NCBI RefSeq assembly: GCF_900106755.1
Contig: NZ_FNNN01000004.1
Coordinates: forward strand, 1 to 64,000
Direction: 5' to 3'
Length of the DNA: 64,000 nt
From: Bacteroides faecis MAJ27
GTDB lineage: Bacteria > Bacteroidota > Bacteroidia > Bacteroidales > Bacteroidaceae
Shown: positions 1 through 9,586 of the stretch, piece after piece
Layout of the letters: each line of letters starts with the position of its first letter
How positions within the stretch are numbered: the stretch's first letter is position 1
Position numbers and translations under genes: made by a program
The notes under the pieces: model-generated
The model's input: the letters and a program-made list of their open reading frames with translations, nothing else
Databases searched by the model: none
Told to the model about the DNA's origin: nothing

Positions 1-20
1 ACAAAAACTTTGGGTAATAA

Positions 21-52
21 CAAAGCCCGGGCTTGTGAAAGTCTGGGCTTTG
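21..52. terminator. Hairpin, outermost of three after the transaldolase gene
   Basis: A 14-bp stem (two G-U pairs if read as plus-strand RNA) with a short loop is visible. It lies furthest downstream of three hairpins that follow the minus-strand transaldolase gene. On the minus strand only a weak T-rich stretch follows, so it may be a backup terminator or serve a gene outside the window. Confidence 0.5.
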
Positions 53-56
53 TGCA

Positions 57-92
57 TAAAAAAAGGTTGTGCCAGCGTTTTGACACAACCTC
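57..92 (-). terminator. Rho-independent terminator, second of the stack
   Basis: On the minus strand an approximately 10-bp stem (AGGTTGTGTC paired with GGCACAACCT, one G-U) is followed directly by a run of seven T. This is a standard intrinsic terminator for the glycolytic cluster. Confidence 0.75.
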
Positions 93-98
93 TTTGTG

Positions 99-132
99 CA
101 AAAAAAGGGATATGTCAGTTGTGACACATCCC
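99..132 (-). terminator. Rho-independent terminator, first after talC
   Basis: On the minus strand the stem GGGATGTGTCA / TGACATATCCC (one G-U pair) is followed by a run of at least seven T. It is the first terminator met by transcripts leaving the transaldolase gene, 47 bp past its stop codon. Confidence 0.8.
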
Positions 133-178
133 ACTCTATCCATATAATTTGGAAGAAAACCTAGTTTCTCAAACCGGA

Positions 179-835
179 TTATCCATTTACCTTTTTATAA
201 TCTTCCAGGAACTTTTTCAGTCCTGAATCAGTCAACGGATGATTCAACAGCCCTTTGATGGCACTCAACGGACATGTAGCCACATCTGCCCCCACTTCCA
301 CACATTCGATAATGTGTTTCGTATTGCGGATGGAAGCTGCCAATACCTGAGTCTTGTAATCATAGGTACGATACATACGTACTATATCGCCGACAAGCCC
401 TACCCCATCTTCACAAATATCGTCCAGACGTCCGACAAAAGGAGAAACATAGGTAGCTCCGGCTTTTGCCGCCAGCAATGCCTGTCCTATGGAAAAGACC
501 AGTGTACAGTTCGTCCGGATTCCTTTTTCTGTAAAGTACTTGATAGCTTTGATACCATCGGCAATGCAAGGCACTTTTACAACAATATGCGGATTTAGTG
601 CGGCAAGCTCTTCCCCTTCGCGGATCATCCCTTCATAATCCGTTGCTATTACTTCCGCACTCACGTCAGCATTGACAATCTTGCATATCTTAATGTAATG
701 TTCACGTTGATTCTCCGTACCTTTAATGCCTTCTTTCGCCATCAGCGAAGGATTGGTAGTCACTCCGTCAAGTACTCCGAGGTCATACGCCTCCTGAATC
801 TGCTCCAAATTGGCTGTGTCAATAAAAAACTTCAT
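179..835 (-). CDS. talC: Small transaldolase / fructose-6-phosphate aldolase-like protein
   Basis: A 218-residue cytoplasmic TIM-barrel enzyme of the short TalC/FSA family, about the usual length. The N-terminus has the family pattern FFIDTANL (residues 3-10), then GVTTNPSL (24-31), and the Schiff-base lysine in VVKVPC (Lys87). The family either moves a dihydroxyacetone unit between sugar phosphates (transaldolase) or cleaves fructose 6-phosphate; sequence alone does not decide, although pentose-phosphate transaldolase is the likelier role. It is the last gene of a minus-strand cluster with class I aldolase and phosphoglycerate mutase and is followed by stacked terminators. A 26-bp palindrome lies between it and the aldolase gene, so its expression may be set separately. 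Confidence 0.92.
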   Translation of the reverse strand: MKFFIDTANLEQIQEAYDLGVLDGVTTNPSLMAKEGIKGTENQREHYIKICKIVNADVSAEVIATDYEGMIREGEELAALNPHIVVKVPCIADGIKAIKYFTEKGIRTNCTLVFSIGQALLAAKAGATYVSPFVGRLDDICEDGVGLVGDIVRMYRTYDYKTQVLAASIRNTKHIIECVEVGADVATCPLSAIKGLLNHPLTDSGLKKFLEDYKKVNG

Positions 836-870
836 AACTCTAATTTTTAATGGTTAACTATCTGGTAGTC

Positions 871-896
871 AAAGATAAGAATTAATTCTTATCTTT
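871..896. repeat. 26-bp perfect palindrome between fbaB and talC
   Basis: The segment is a perfect inverted repeat (AAAGATAAGAATT and its complement). It starts 7 bp after the aldolase stop codon, on the 5' side of talC. As minus-strand RNA it folds into a hairpin ending in TCTTT, so it may be a weak terminator or a processing/stability element. An operator is also possible. Confidence 0.6.
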
Positions 897-902
897 CCTA
901 GA

Positions 903-1955
903 TCAGGCAATGGTTATTGCCGGATCGAGGTAAACATCCTGGATAGCGTTTAATAATTCAACACCTTTATTCATCGGCTTCTGGAAAGCCTTACGTCCAC
1001 TGATCAATCCCATGCCACCGGCACGCTTATTGACAACAGCTGTTATGACCGCATCGCGCAAATCGGAAGCACCATGAGATTCACCGCCGGAATTGATCAA
1101 TCCGACACGTCCCATATAACCGTTTGCCACCTGATAGCGACAGAGGTCAATCGGATGTTCCGTAGCAAGATCTGTATACATGCGTTCGTCTGTCTTACCG
1201 AAACCGATTGCTTTAAAACCACCATTATTAGTAGGAAGTTTTTGCTTTACAATATCTGCTTTGATCGTAACGCCAAGACGATTAGCCTGTCCGGTCAGGT
1301 CGGCAGCAGCGTGATAATCCACACCACCTTTTTTGAAGTCACTATTGCGCAGGTAACACCACAAAATGGTAACCATACCCAACTCATGAGCATACTCAAA
1401 AGCCTCCGCAATCTCTACCAACTGACGACGGCTCTGTTCGGAACCGAAATAAATGGTAGCACCTACAGCCGCAGCTCCCATATTCCAAGCTTCTTTGACC
1501 GTGCCGAACATGACCTGATCGTATGAATTAGGATAGGTCAGCAATTCGTTGTGATTCAGTTTAACTACAAAAGGAATCTTATGGGCATATTTGCGTGCAA
1601 CTGACCCCAAAATGCCGAATGTAGAAGCGACCGCATTACAACCGCCTTCGATAGCCAACTTCACAATATTCTCCGGATCGAAATAAATAGGATTCGGAGC
1701 AAAAGATGCTCCGGCTGTATGCTCGATATCCTGATCGACAGGAAGAATGGACACATAACCGGTATTTGCCAGACGTCCGTGTCCAAGAATAGCCTGTAAG
1801 CTATTCAACACTTTGATATTGCGGTCCGAATCAATCCAGACTTTATCGATAGTATCCGGTGAGGGTATATAAATCAACGATTTATCAATGGTCTTACAGG
1901 TGTGGTCCAGATAATAACTGGTCTTATCTCCTAATAAATCAACTATTTTACTCAT
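903..1955 (-). CDS. fbaB: Class I fructose-bisphosphate aldolase (FbaB/DhnA type)
   Basis: A 350-residue protein of the DhnA-type class I aldolase family, which cleaves fructose 1,6-bisphosphate to glyceraldehyde 3-phosphate and dihydroxyacetone phosphate through a lysine Schiff base, without metal. Visible signatures include the FVVKLNHNE strand (129-137), GATIYFGS (165-172), the candidate Schiff-base lysines in IKADIVKQK (231-239) and the late phosphate-binding GLINSGGES segment. It lies between gpmA (51 bp away) and talC (67 bp away) on the same strand. An unrelated class II aldolase lies at 38.0-39.0 kb, so the organism has both chemistries. Confidence 0.93.
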   Translation of the reverse strand: MSKIVDLLGDKTSYYLDHTCKTIDKSLIYIPSPDTIDKVWIDSDRNIKVLNSLQAILGHGRLANTGYVSILPVDQDIEHTAGASFAPNPIYFDPENIVKLAIEGGCNAVASTFGILGSVARKYAHKIPFVVKLNHNELLTYPNSYDQVMFGTVKEAWNMGAAAVGATIYFGSEQSRRQLVEIAEAFEYAHELGMVTILWCYLRNSDFKKGGVDYHAAADLTGQANRLGVTIKADIVKQKLPTNNGGFKAIGFGKTDERMYTDLATEHPIDLCRYQVANGYMGRVGLINSGGESHGASDLRDAVITAVVNKRAGGMGLISGRKAFQKPMNKGVELLNAIQDVYLDPAITIA

Positions 1956-2006
1956 AACTTTATTTTTTTAAATGTATAACAATGATATGCAGGCACACAA
2001 AGCCTG

Positions 2007-2753
2007 CTATTTTTTCTTTCCCTGATTGGCTACCGCTTCCATCAGCTTACGGATCTCTTCCGGATTGCCCAGGAAGTAATCGTTGGAAACATTCTGGTTC
2101 TCGTCAAACTCGAATACATAAGGAATGGCAGTAGGAAGATTCAACTTGACGATGTCTTCGTCAGAGATATGTTTCAGATGCTTGATAATCCCCCGCAAAC
2201 TATTGCCATGTGCCACGACCAACAGGGTGTGGGCATCTTTCAAAGCCGGGAATATATCCGATTCCCAATAGGGCATAATACGGTCGATGGTATCTTTCAA
2301 TGATTCGGTACGCGGCAATTCCGCATCGGGTACTTCGTGGTAGCGGTAATCGAAACGCGGATTTCTCAAATCGGTTTCGGAAAGTGGATTGGGAGCTATA
2401 TCATAGCTGCGTCGCCAGATCAGCACTTGTTCTTCTCCGTATTTCTCTGCTGTTTCCGCCTTATTGAGCCCTTGCAGATCACCGTAATGCTTCTCATTCA
2501 GACGCCAGCTCTTCTCAACGGGAATCCAGTCCAGATTCATTTTGTCAAGTACGCAGTTCAAGGTTTTGACTGCTCTTTTTAGATAAGAAGTGTAGGCTTT
2601 ATCAAAGTTGAAGCCATATTCCCTCAATGTGACACCCGCCTTTTCAGCTTCAGCAACTCCCTTTTCTGTCAGGTCTACATCCGTCCAACCCGTGAAACGG
2701 TTTTCCTTGTTCCAGGCACTCTCTCCATGACGAAGTAATACTATCTTTTTCAT
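2007..2753 (-). CDS. gpmA: 2,3-bisphosphoglycerate-dependent phosphoglycerate mutase
   Basis: A 248-residue histidine phosphatase-fold enzyme interconverting 3- and 2-phosphoglycerate in glycolysis. The catalytic loop LLRHGES places the phosphorylated histidine at residue 9, followed by the dPGM pattern [12 protein letters not shown]; a second conserved histidine lies in [10 protein letters not shown]. The length matches the dPGM family. It is the first gene of the minus-strand cluster gpmA-fbaB-talC. The start chosen is the ATG of MKKIVLL; 178 bp of divergent intergenic DNA separate it from the sensor kinase gene. Confidence 0.95.
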   Translation of the reverse strand: MKKIVLLRHGESAWNKENRFTGWTDVDLTEKGVAEAEKAGVTLREYGFNFDKAYTSYLKRAVKTLNCVLDKMNLDWIPVEKSWRLNEKHYGDLQGLNKAETAEKYGEEQVLIWRRSYDIAPNPLSETDLRNPRFDYRYHEVPDAELPRTESLKDTIDRIMPYWESDIFPALKDAHTLLVVAHGNSLRGIIKHLKHISDEDIVKLNLPTAIPYVFEFDENQNVSNDYFLGNPEEIRKLMEAVANQGKKK

Positions 2754-2855
2754 TCTTAATGGTCTCCTTTCTTCTGTTTATATATACAACATTTTGCTTC
2801 TCTACAAAGTTCATGAAATAATCAGAAGGTATCAATACCTAAAAGTGATGGTTTA

Positions 2856-2888
2856 TTGAAAACTATTCAATAGAAATGACTATTTTTA
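2856..2888 (+). promoter_or_regulatory. Candidate promoter for the sensor kinase gene
   Basis: TATTTTTA (2881-2888) resembles the Bacteroides -7 box TAnnTTTG, and a TTG lies about 22 bp upstream. Transcription would start around 2895, about 37 nt before the TTG start codon. The match is partial. Confidence 0.35.
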
Positions 2889-2931
2889 CGAACTAAATAA
2901 ATATTCAACCGCAGATAAAACAAGTAAACCA

Positions 2932-4797
2932 TTGAAAACGAATAAACAGAAAGAATATACATTCCTGCAAAAATTGCTGAATAAAGCGAATATAGGATGG
3001 TGGGAAGCGGACTTAAAAACAGAAAGTTATGTATGTTCCGAGTTCATCTCCCGACTACTTGGGATAGACGAAGACGGGGTGATAAGTTTTGAGGATTTCA
3101 ATAAGCGTATCTTGCGGGAGGACCAGCATCATACCACCAGCTACTCTTTTGACAAATTGCAACAAACGGTTGAAGAGGTATATCTACTCGACACTCCCCA
3201 AGGAGAGGTGTGGATTCGCAGTAAAAGATGTTTTCAGGAAACGGATGAGGAAGGAAACACCAAAATATATGGAATAGCAGAAACACAGGACAGCCCTCAC
3301 ATGGCTTCCGCCTACCGGGCACTGCACAACAGTGAACGTATTCTGCACAATATCTACAAAAACATCCCTGTCGGCATTGAACTATATAATAAAAACGGAG
3401 ATCTGATTGACTTAAATAAGAAGGAACTGGAAATGTTCCATATTACTCATAAAGAAAAAATAATTGGCATTAACATTTTTGAGAATCCGGTTCTTCCGGA
3501 AGAGATAAAGCCGAAAATCAAAGAAAACGAAGATATTGAATTCACCTTCCAATATGATTTTTCAAAGATCAACGGATATTACGAATCGGAGAAATCATCC
3601 GGTTTCCTTAATCTGACAACAAGAATAACAACACTTTATGATCATGCTCGGCAGCCCATTAATTACCTGTTGATAAACGTAGACAAGACGGAAAACACCA
3701 TCGCCTACAACAAAATTCAGGAATTCAAGAATTTCTTTGAACTGGTAGGCGATTATGCCAAAGTAGGATATGCTCATTTCGACGCATTAAGCCGCGATGG
3801 GTATGCCCTGAGCAGCTGGTATAAAAATGTAGGAGAAGAGGAAGGTACACCGTTACCTGAAATTATCGGCATCCATTCTCACTTCCATCCGGAGGACCGG
3901 GCTGTCATGCTCGACTTCCTGGCTAAGGTGATAAAAGGTGAAAGTTCGAAATTATGCAGGGATGTACGCATCCGCAGAGCTGACGGAAACTACACATGGA
4001 CACGGGTGAATGTGCTGGTCCGTAACTATCGACCGCAGGACAACATCATTGAAATGCTGTGTATCAACTTTGACATTACGCAGCTAAAAGAGACCGAACA
4101 AATGCTGATCAAAGCCAAGGATAAAGCCGAAGAAGCGGACCGCTTAAAATCTGCCTTCCTTGCCAACATGAGCCATGAGATACGCACTCCGCTCAATGCG
4201 ATAATCGGCTTTTCGAGTATGCTGGAAGAGGCGGAGGATCAGGAAGAAAAGCATCAGTACATCACGATCATAGAAGATAATAACAAGCTGTTACTTCAGC
4301 TTATTTCCGATATTCTCGACTTGTCGAAAATTGAAGCGGGAACTTTTGACATTATTCCCGAAAAAGTGAATGCAAAACAGCTTTGCAGCGATCTGTTTCA
4401 GGCTATGCAAATGAAAGCGACTCCACAAGTAGAACTCCGCCTGAAAGATGATTTGCCCGAACTGACCTTCACCAGTGACAAGAACAGATTATATCAGGTA
4501 TTGCTGAACTTCGTGACGAATGCTTTTAAATTCACTTCCGAAGGAAGCATCACCATCGATTATCAGATAAATGGAAACGAAGTGAAATTCTCTGTTCAGG
4601 ATACAGGAATGGGAGTAGAACCGGAAAAACAGAAAGCTATCTTCACCCGATTTGTAAAACTCAACAGCTTTATTCCCGGTACGGGACTCGGATTGCCTAT
4701 CTGCCAGAGTATCGTGACACAACTGGGAGGGAAAATCGGCGTAGAATCAGAACCGGGAAAAGGTTCCTGTTTCTGGTTCACACATCCTATTAATTAA
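2932..4797 (+). CDS. PAS-domain sensor histidine kinase
   Basis: A 621-residue kinase with no predicted membrane segments, so a cytoplasmic sensor. It holds about three PAS-like modules (roughly 10-125, 135-255 and 265-390), then a dimerisation/phosphoacceptor domain with [10 protein letters not shown] (His415), and a catalytic ATPase domain with N box NFVTNAFKF (526-534), DTGMG (557-561) and GTGLGL (583-588). There is no receiver domain and no response-regulator gene nearby, so its partner is unknown. The only plausible start is a TTG at 2932: the upstream frame is open back to a TGA at 2857 but has no ATG. The ligand cannot be inferred. Confidence 0.9.
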   Translation: MKTNKQKEYTFLQKLLNKANIGWWEADLKTESYVCSEFISRLLGIDEDGVISFEDFNKRILREDQHHTTSYSFDKLQQTVEEVYLLDTPQGEVWIRSKRCFQETDEEGNTKIYGIAETQDSPHMASAYRALHNSERILHNIYKNIPVGIELYNKNGDLIDLNKKELEMFHITHKEKIIGINIFENPVLPEEIKPKIKENEDIEFTFQYDFSKINGYYESEKSSGFLNLTTRITTLYDHARQPINYLLINVDKTENTIAYNKIQEFKNFFELVGDYAKVGYAHFDALSRDGYALSSWYKNVGEEEGTPLPEIIGIHSHFHPEDRAVMLDFLAKVIKGESSKLCRDVRIRRADGNYTWTRVNVLVRNYRPQDNIIEMLCINFDITQLKETEQMLIKAKDKAEEADRLKSAFLANMSHEIRTPLNAIIGFSSMLEEAEDQEEKHQYITIIEDNNKLLLQLISDILDLSKIEAGTFDIIPEKVNAKQLCSDLFQAMQMKATPQVELRLKDDLPELTFTSDKNRLYQVLLNFVTNAFKFTSEGSITIDYQINGNEVKFSVQDTGMGVEPEKQKAIFTRFVKLNSFIPGTGLGLPICQSIVTQLGGKIGVESEPGKGSCFWFTHPIN

Positions 4798-4889
4798 AGA
4801 AACAGGATATTCTTTTCAGTTACTCTGCCATTCTTTACCACGTTCAGAATAGCAGAGCGGAACATTGCTTTTCAGACAACCGTCTGTTT

Positions 4890-6344
4890 CTATCGGTTTC
4901 TCTTCAAGAAAAGACGGTCTGTAATAGTGCCCGGCAGTTCCGACTCGTAGTGAGTCACCATAATCATCGTCTTGTCTTTGCGATGGCAGAAGGCTTCAAT
5001 AATCTTCTTTACCCGACGACGATTATAAGTATCCAGACCGTGAAGCGGTTCATCCAGAATCAGCAGCTCCGGATCTTTAACAAAGGCACGTGCCAGCAAC
5101 GCCAGGCGTTGTTCTCCACTGGAAAGTTGCAGGAAAGGTTTATCTTTCAATTCGGCGATGCCAAATATATCCATCCACCATTCACAAATAGCCATTTGCT
5201 CCGGCTGGGGGCGTTTGTACAATCCGATACTGTCATGAAGACCACTGGCCACGATTTCAATAGCCGGCAGATTCTTGAGATAGGCACGGTGCATCTCCGG
5301 ACTTACATATCCAATATGTTTTTTAATTTCCCAAATACTCTCTCCTGTTCCTCTCTTTCGTCCGAAAAGGCTGATATCACAAGCATAGGATTGTGGATTA
5401 TCTGCACAGACAAGGCTTAACAGAGTGGATTTACCGGCTCCGTTTTCACCACTCAATGCCCATTTTTCACCACGGCGCACTGTCCAGTCGAGCTCTTTCA
5501 GAATAGTGCGGTCATCATAGCGGATACTGACTTTATTCAGTTTGACTACTTCATCGGAATCATAATTATTTCCATCATAAGGCAAATCAAGTATACGCTG
5601 CTGTAACCCATCAAAAGAAACCGCTATATCTCCGGAACGAAAAGCTTCCAGATAGGCATCACGCTCCATCTTAGGGTATACCGTCATTTTATCCACAGGA
5701 ATCACATGCGTTATAAAGGAAGGGATATCGTCCAGCATCGACAATACCAGAATAATCTGCACGGATGACATCTTTGTCAAACGGTCGAGCAAAGAGAACA
5801 GCAACTCACGGGTAGGTGCGTCCAGCCCGATAAACGGATTGTCCATAATCAATACGCGAGGAGCCGTCAGCAGAGTTTTGGTCAGCTGGAATTTACGCAG
5901 TTCACCACTGGAAAGAAGGATGATCTTCTTATCGAGCATCGGCTCAATACGAAAGAGTTCAAACAGTTCTTGTTTCAGCTGTTCGTCTTTGATTTCTCCC
6001 AGCGTTTCGCGAACATCGGGTGCTTCGTCCTGATCGTGGGCATTCCAGCGTTGCTGATAGTAATAATTAGCATCGGCTGCTCCGTAAGTATCACGAAAAG
6101 CGATATATTTTACATTATCATAGACAGTCTGAGTGGCAGAAGGAGAAAAGTCATATTGCAACACTCCTTCACGCAGCGGATATTTCCCAATCAGAGTATC
6201 GACAAAAAGACTTTTTCCCCCTCCGTTAGGTCCTACGATTGCAATGTGTTCACCAACCGAAATGGTTGCCGTGATTGGAGTAGCTAAACGCACTAGCGGG
6301 TTGCGTGCCACGCCCCCCGCTATGTTGAATGTATTTTGAATCAT
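4890..6344 (-). CDS. Tandem ABC ATPase, ModF/PhrA-like
   Basis: A 484-residue soluble protein with two nucleotide-binding domains and no membrane segment. The first has Walker A GPNGGGKS (38-45), signature LSSGE (144-148) and Walker B LIMDNP (165-170), in which the usual catalytic glutamate is asparagine. The second has GENGAGKS (299-306), LSSGEQ (407-412) and a normal LLILDEP (427-433). This layout matches the ModF/PhrA group, whose role is poorly known. No permease gene is adjacent. It starts 21 bp after the pullulanase gene on the same strand and is probably co-transcribed. One degenerate and one canonical ATPase site suggests asymmetric ATP use. Confidence 0.85.
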   Translation of the reverse strand: MIQNTFNIAGGVARNPLVRLATPITATISVGEHIAIVGPNGGGKSLFVDTLIGKYPLREGVLQYDFSPSATQTVYDNVKYIAFRDTYGAADANYYYQQRWNAHDQDEAPDVRETLGEIKDEQLKQELFELFRIEPMLDKKIILLSSGELRKFQLTKTLLTAPRVLIMDNPFIGLDAPTRELLFSLLDRLTKMSSVQIILVLSMLDDIPSFITHVIPVDKMTVYPKMERDAYLEAFRSGDIAVSFDGLQQRILDLPYDGNNYDSDEVVKLNKVSIRYDDRTILKELDWTVRRGEKWALSGENGAGKSTLLSLVCADNPQSYACDISLFGRKRGTGESIWEIKKHIGYVSPEMHRAYLKNLPAIEIVASGLHDSIGLYKRPQPEQMAICEWWMDIFGIAELKDKPFLQLSSGEQRLALLARAFVKDPELLILDEPLHGLDTYNRRRVKKIIEAFCHRKDKTMIMVTHYESELPGTITDRLFLKRNR

Positions 6345-6365
6345 ATTCTTCTATTCTGTTAGAAT

Positions 6366-8372
6366 TTACTTATATAAAATCAAAGCCGACTGACCGGGAA
6401 TAATAACTTCCGGCCCGTTTTGTATGCCTAATCCACGCGTATCTATCACTCCGTCTTTACATACAACTGTATATTTACCAAGCGGAACAGCCAGTTTGGC
6501 AGGAGTAGGACGAGAATTAAATGCAACGATGATCTCTTCCCAAGGATCTCCATTTGCATGGTCTTTCAGACGGAAAGCAATCAGATTGCTTCCTTCCACG
6601 GGAAGAAATTCCAGATGTTTCCGGACCAGAGCGGCATCTCCCATACGGAAAGCCGGATGAGATTTACGCAGGTCGATCAATCGTTTATAGTAAATAAAAA
6701 CATCACCGTTAGTTGTCTTACGCCGCCAGTCGATGGCATTTACCGCATCCGGACTTTTATAACTATTATCTATGCCTTGCTTGTCACGCATGATTTCCTC
6801 TCCGGCATAAATAAACGGAATGCCTTGTGAAGTAAAGACGACGGTCTGTGCCAGTTTATCAAGGCGAATTAGTTGTTCAGGAGTGATGGAGGGCATACTT
6901 GCTTTCAGCCGGTCTACCAGGCATAAACCATCGTGACAGGAGACATAACTAATCATTTGCACAGGCTGTTTTGCCCAGGGCTTTTTAGTATAATTTACCG
7001 AGTCACAATGTACTTGCGGATGCTCAATGGCTCCTGCTATACCGAACTTTACACTCATCTCTTCTCCCGGAATTCCGGCAAGAAAAGCTCCTTTATGCTT
7101 ATCACCGACGGGGCCACAAAGTCCGTCACGCAACTCGTCAGAGAAAACAGCCACCTCGGGTATCTGTGCTATATTTCCTTTCATTGCCAGAGAATCAGCC
7201 GGATACTGGGGGGCTTCGGCTGCCCATCCTTCTCCATAAATGCAGATTGTGGGATCAATCATATTCACCGCCTTCCGGATCTCATTCATCGTTTCGATAT
7301 CGTGAATTCCCATCAAGTCAAACCGGAAGCCGTCCACATGGTATTCCTTTATCCAATAGAGAACGGATTCCACCATAAACTTACGCATCATAGGGCGTTC
7401 GCTGGCAGTCTCATTGCCACATCCTGAACCATTAGCCAGCGATTTATCTTCTTTCTGGCGATAGAAATAACCGGGAACGGTACGTTCGAAATTACTCTCG
7501 TCCGTATTGAATGTATGATTGTACACTACATCCATAATCACACGGATACCTGCTTTATGCAATGCCTGTACCATCTGCTTGAACTCCTTCACACGAGTGG
7601 CAGGCTGGTAGGGATCGGTGGCATAGGAACCATCCGGCACGTTATAGTTTTGTGGGTCATAGCCCCAGTTATACGAATTTTCATTCAGCTTGGTTTCATC
7701 TACCGAAGCATAGTCAAAAGAAGGAAGCAGGTGTACATGTGTCACGCCCAGTTCTATCAGATGGTCGATTCCTGTCAGCAACTTGTCGGAATTCATCGTT
7801 CCATGTTCGGTCAGTGCCAGATATTTCCCTTTATGCTTCACACCTGAAGTGGAATCTACCGAAAAATCACGGTAGTGCATCTCATAAATAATCATATCGG
7901 CAGCCGACTTCAAAGGGGGACGGATGTCACTCTCCCAACCGTCCGGGTTGGTGGATTGCCAATCAATAATGGCAGCCCGTCTACCGTTCACTCCGACAGC
8001 ACGAGCATTTATTCCAGGGGTGTCTCCTTTCCACTTGTCATCAATCTTCACATTAAAAGTATAGAACTTGCCGATGAGGTCCTTATTTACTACAGCCGAC
8101 CACGTACCTTCTTCTCCCGGTTGCATCTTTACCGTTTCATAGGCGTGTCCGCCCTCACCTGCCTCATAAAGCATCAGGCGCACTTCATCTGCCGTAGGCG
8201 ACCAAAGAGTAAACTTTGTTGCCTCCGGTGTATACTCCATTTCAATCAGATTTCCCGTACGAACCGGATATAATTCATAAGACATATATTCCTTTTTCGC
8301 AGTAGTACAACTCATTACTGTCGTCACCGTGGTCACCCCCAATATTGCTAAATAATTAGTTCCCATCTTCAT
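6366..8372 (-). CDS. pulA: Type I pullulanase, lipoprotein (GH13 with CBM48-like N-domain)
   Basis: A 668-residue alpha-glucan debranching enzyme that cuts alpha-1,6 branches of pullulan, glycogen or starch. The N-terminus is a lipoprotein signal ending VMSC, so the mature enzyme is membrane-anchored in the periplasm or at the cell surface. An N-terminal beta-sandwich of CBM48 type (about 45-140) precedes the GH13 barrel, which shows DVVYNHT (region I), GFRFDLMG with the nucleophile Asp (region II), YGEGW with the acid/base Glu (region III) and YVSCHDG (region IV). No SusC/SusD is adjacent. It sits between ruvC and the ABC ATPase on the same strand. Confidence 0.93.
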   Translation of the reverse strand: MKMGTNYLAILGVTTVTTVMSCTTAKKEYMSYELYPVRTGNLIEMEYTPEATKFTLWSPTADEVRLMLYEAGEGGHAYETVKMQPGEEGTWSAVVNKDLIGKFYTFNVKIDDKWKGDTPGINARAVGVNGRRAAIIDWQSTNPDGWESDIRPPLKSAADMIIYEMHYRDFSVDSTSGVKHKGKYLALTEHGTMNSDKLLTGIDHLIELGVTHVHLLPSFDYASVDETKLNENSYNWGYDPQNYNVPDGSYATDPYQPATRVKEFKQMVQALHKAGIRVIMDVVYNHTFNTDESNFERTVPGYFYRQKEDKSLANGSGCGNETASERPMMRKFMVESVLYWIKEYHVDGFRFDLMGIHDIETMNEIRKAVNMIDPTICIYGEGWAAEAPQYPADSLAMKGNIAQIPEVAVFSDELRDGLCGPVGDKHKGAFLAGIPGEEMSVKFGIAGAIEHPQVHCDSVNYTKKPWAKQPVQMISYVSCHDGLCLVDRLKASMPSITPEQLIRLDKLAQTVVFTSQGIPFIYAGEEIMRDKQGIDNSYKSPDAVNAIDWRRKTTNGDVFIYYKRLIDLRKSHPAFRMGDAALVRKHLEFLPVEGSNLIAFRLKDHANGDPWEEIIVAFNSRPTPAKLAVPLGKYTVVCKDGVIDTRGLGIQNGPEVIIPGQSALILYK

Positions 8373-8456
8373 ACTAAACCTTCCCTGTGGTACTCACATT
8401 ACCTACAACTTACTTGTTTATTACCTTACTCACTCCACTCCTGTTTCATCGCGAGT

Positions 8457-9023
8457 TTATTTCACCTTATCGGGATTCTTCGCAATAAAATCTTTCCAGC
8501 TACTATACCCTTTTTCCATTGTCGGGCATCCCATTTGCAGAAAATGACAATAGGCTGCCGCTAAACCGTCCGTTGCATCCATAAAGACAGGCATATCTTC
8601 TTTAGGAAAATGAAGCATTCGCTGCAACATGTCTGCCACTTGTTCTTTTGATGCCTGTCCGTTGCCAGTAATAGCCATCTTGATTTTCAAAGGAGCATAT
8701 TCTGTGATCGGAATATCACGGCTCAATGCTACTGCCATCGCCACTCCCTGAGCACGTCCCAATTTCAGCATGGATTGTACGTTCTTGCCGAAAAACGGCG
8801 CTTCAATAGCCAGTTCGTCCGGCAGATAGCTTTCGATGATGCTCAATACCCGTTCGTGAATATGACGCAACTTCAAATAATGATTGGCAAATTTACGCAA
8901 ATCGATAATACCCATCGCAATCATCTCAGGCTTGGTACCTTTCACACGCAGAATACCATATCCCATAATGGTCGTACCGGGGTCAATACCCAGAATAATC
9001 TTTTCTTTTACCGGCTGAATCAC
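8457..9023 (-). CDS. ruvC: Holliday junction resolvase RuvC
   Basis: A 188-residue dimeric endonuclease that cuts four-way DNA junctions during recombination repair with RuvAB. The acidic catalytic set is visible: Asp14 in LGIDPGT, Glu74 in AIEAPFFG, and Asp149/Asp152 in [14 protein letters not shown]. The length is slightly above the usual 160-180 because of a C-terminal tail. Its start overlaps the end of the DUF4286 gene by 4 bp, indicating translational coupling; ruvA and ruvB are not in the window. Confidence 0.95.
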   Translation of the reverse strand: MIQPVKEKIILGIDPGTTIMGYGILRVKGTKPEMIAMGIIDLRKFANHYLKLRHIHERVLSIIESYLPDELAIEAPFFGKNVQSMLKLGRAQGVAMAVALSRDIPITEYAPLKIKMAITGNGQASKEQVADMLQRMLHFPKEDMPVFMDATDGLAAAYCHFLQMGCPTMEKGYSSWKDFIAKNPDKVK

Positions 9024-9322
9024 TCTACTATCTCCATCAATGTCGGAAATCCGACTACTTTATCCTTGAATATTTTCTTCAGTTCGTCATTCAGTCGTAC
9101 TCCCTGTTCCATGTGCCAGCGATGCAGCAATCCACTACTTTCTACTTCCCATTGCAGAGAATAAGAACTTCCTTCGTCCCGATGACTCAATATCCGGCAA
9201 ATACGTGGGGCCTTCAATGTTCCGTGCTTCTGCACTTCAGGTATATAGCTCTCTTTTATCCAAATCAAAAAATTATCGTGAACAGCATCGTCCACCTGAA
9301 AAGTTGTATTATAAATCAGCAT
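9020..9322 (-). CDS. DUF4286 family protein
   Basis: A 100-residue soluble protein resembling the Bacteroidetes DUF4286 family (short alpha/beta protein with a dimeric alpha-beta barrel look). It starts MLIYNTTF and carries a conserved [10 protein letters not shown] segment. Function is unknown. It is the first gene of a probable operon with ruvC (4-bp overlap) and has a good TATGTTTG promoter box 31 bp upstream of its start. Confidence 0.75.
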   Translation of the reverse strand: MLIYNTTFQVDDAVHDNFLIWIKESYIPEVQKHGTLKAPRICRILSHRDEGSSYSLQWEVESSGLLHRWHMEQGVRLNDELKKIFKDKVVGFPTLMEIVE

Positions 9323-9352
9323 ATCATCGTCCTTTCAATATATTTATTTCCG

Positions 9353-9360
9353 CAAACATA
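9353..9360 (-). promoter_or_regulatory. Promoter -7 box for DUF4286-ruvC
   Basis: The minus strand reads TATGTTTG, an exact match to TAnnTTTG, 31 bp upstream of the DUF4286 start codon. It diverges from the tRNA promoter box 24 bp away. Confidence 0.6.
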
Positions 9361-9383
9361 GCAATTATTTCAGAATATTCCAT

Positions 9384-9391
9384 TATATTTG
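9384..9391 (+). promoter_or_regulatory. Promoter -7 box for tRNA-Ala
   Basis: TATATTTG matches TAnnTTTG exactly and lies 50 bp upstream of the mature tRNA 5' end, leaving a short leader. Confidence 0.55.
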
Positions 9392-9441
9392 CGCCAACAA
9401 AAGCAAAACGTTTACAAACGTTATGTCAGTTAAGAAAAAAC

Positions 9442-9515
9442 GGGGCGTTAGCTCATCTGGCTAGAGTGCGACACTGGCAGTGTCGAGGTGATCGGTTCGA
9501 GTCCGATACGCTCCA
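9442..9515 (+). tRNA. tRNA-Ala (anticodon GGC)
   Basis: A 74-nt cloverleaf folds completely: acceptor stem GGGGCGT with ACGCTCC, including the G3-U70 pair that marks alanine tRNAs; D arm GCTC/GAGT; anticodon stem CGACA/TGTCG with loop CTGGCAG (anticodon GGC, reads GCC and GCU); T arm ATCGG-TTCGAGT-CCGAT; discriminator A. The 3' CCA is not encoded. It is a single tRNA followed at once by a strong terminator. Confidence 0.97.
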
Positions 9516-9516
9516 C

Positions 9517-9559
9517 AACTTAAAAAGAGTAACTTGTCACAAGTTACTCTTTTTAAGTT
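9517..9559 (+). terminator. Strong terminator after tRNA-Ala
   Basis: A long perfect stem (AACTTAAAAAGAGTAACTTG and its complement) with a tiny loop starts 2 bp after the tRNA. Its 3' arm contains a run of five T. It would also work in the reverse direction, for the HAD gene on the minus strand. Confidence 0.85.
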
Positions 9560-9586
9560 AGCCTCCAATCAGCTCCATTATTAATA

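Noticed and set aside
239..598. Long frame on the strand opposite talC
   Set aside because: It is a shadow of the conserved transaldolase gene, without family resemblance or promoter. The same holds for other long opposite-strand frames over fba, mmdA, oadB, oadA and the RND pump.
9205..9561. 118-codon plus-strand frame running through tRNA-Ala
   Set aside because: It covers a perfect tRNA and its terminator and has no protein similarity; it is a chance frame.
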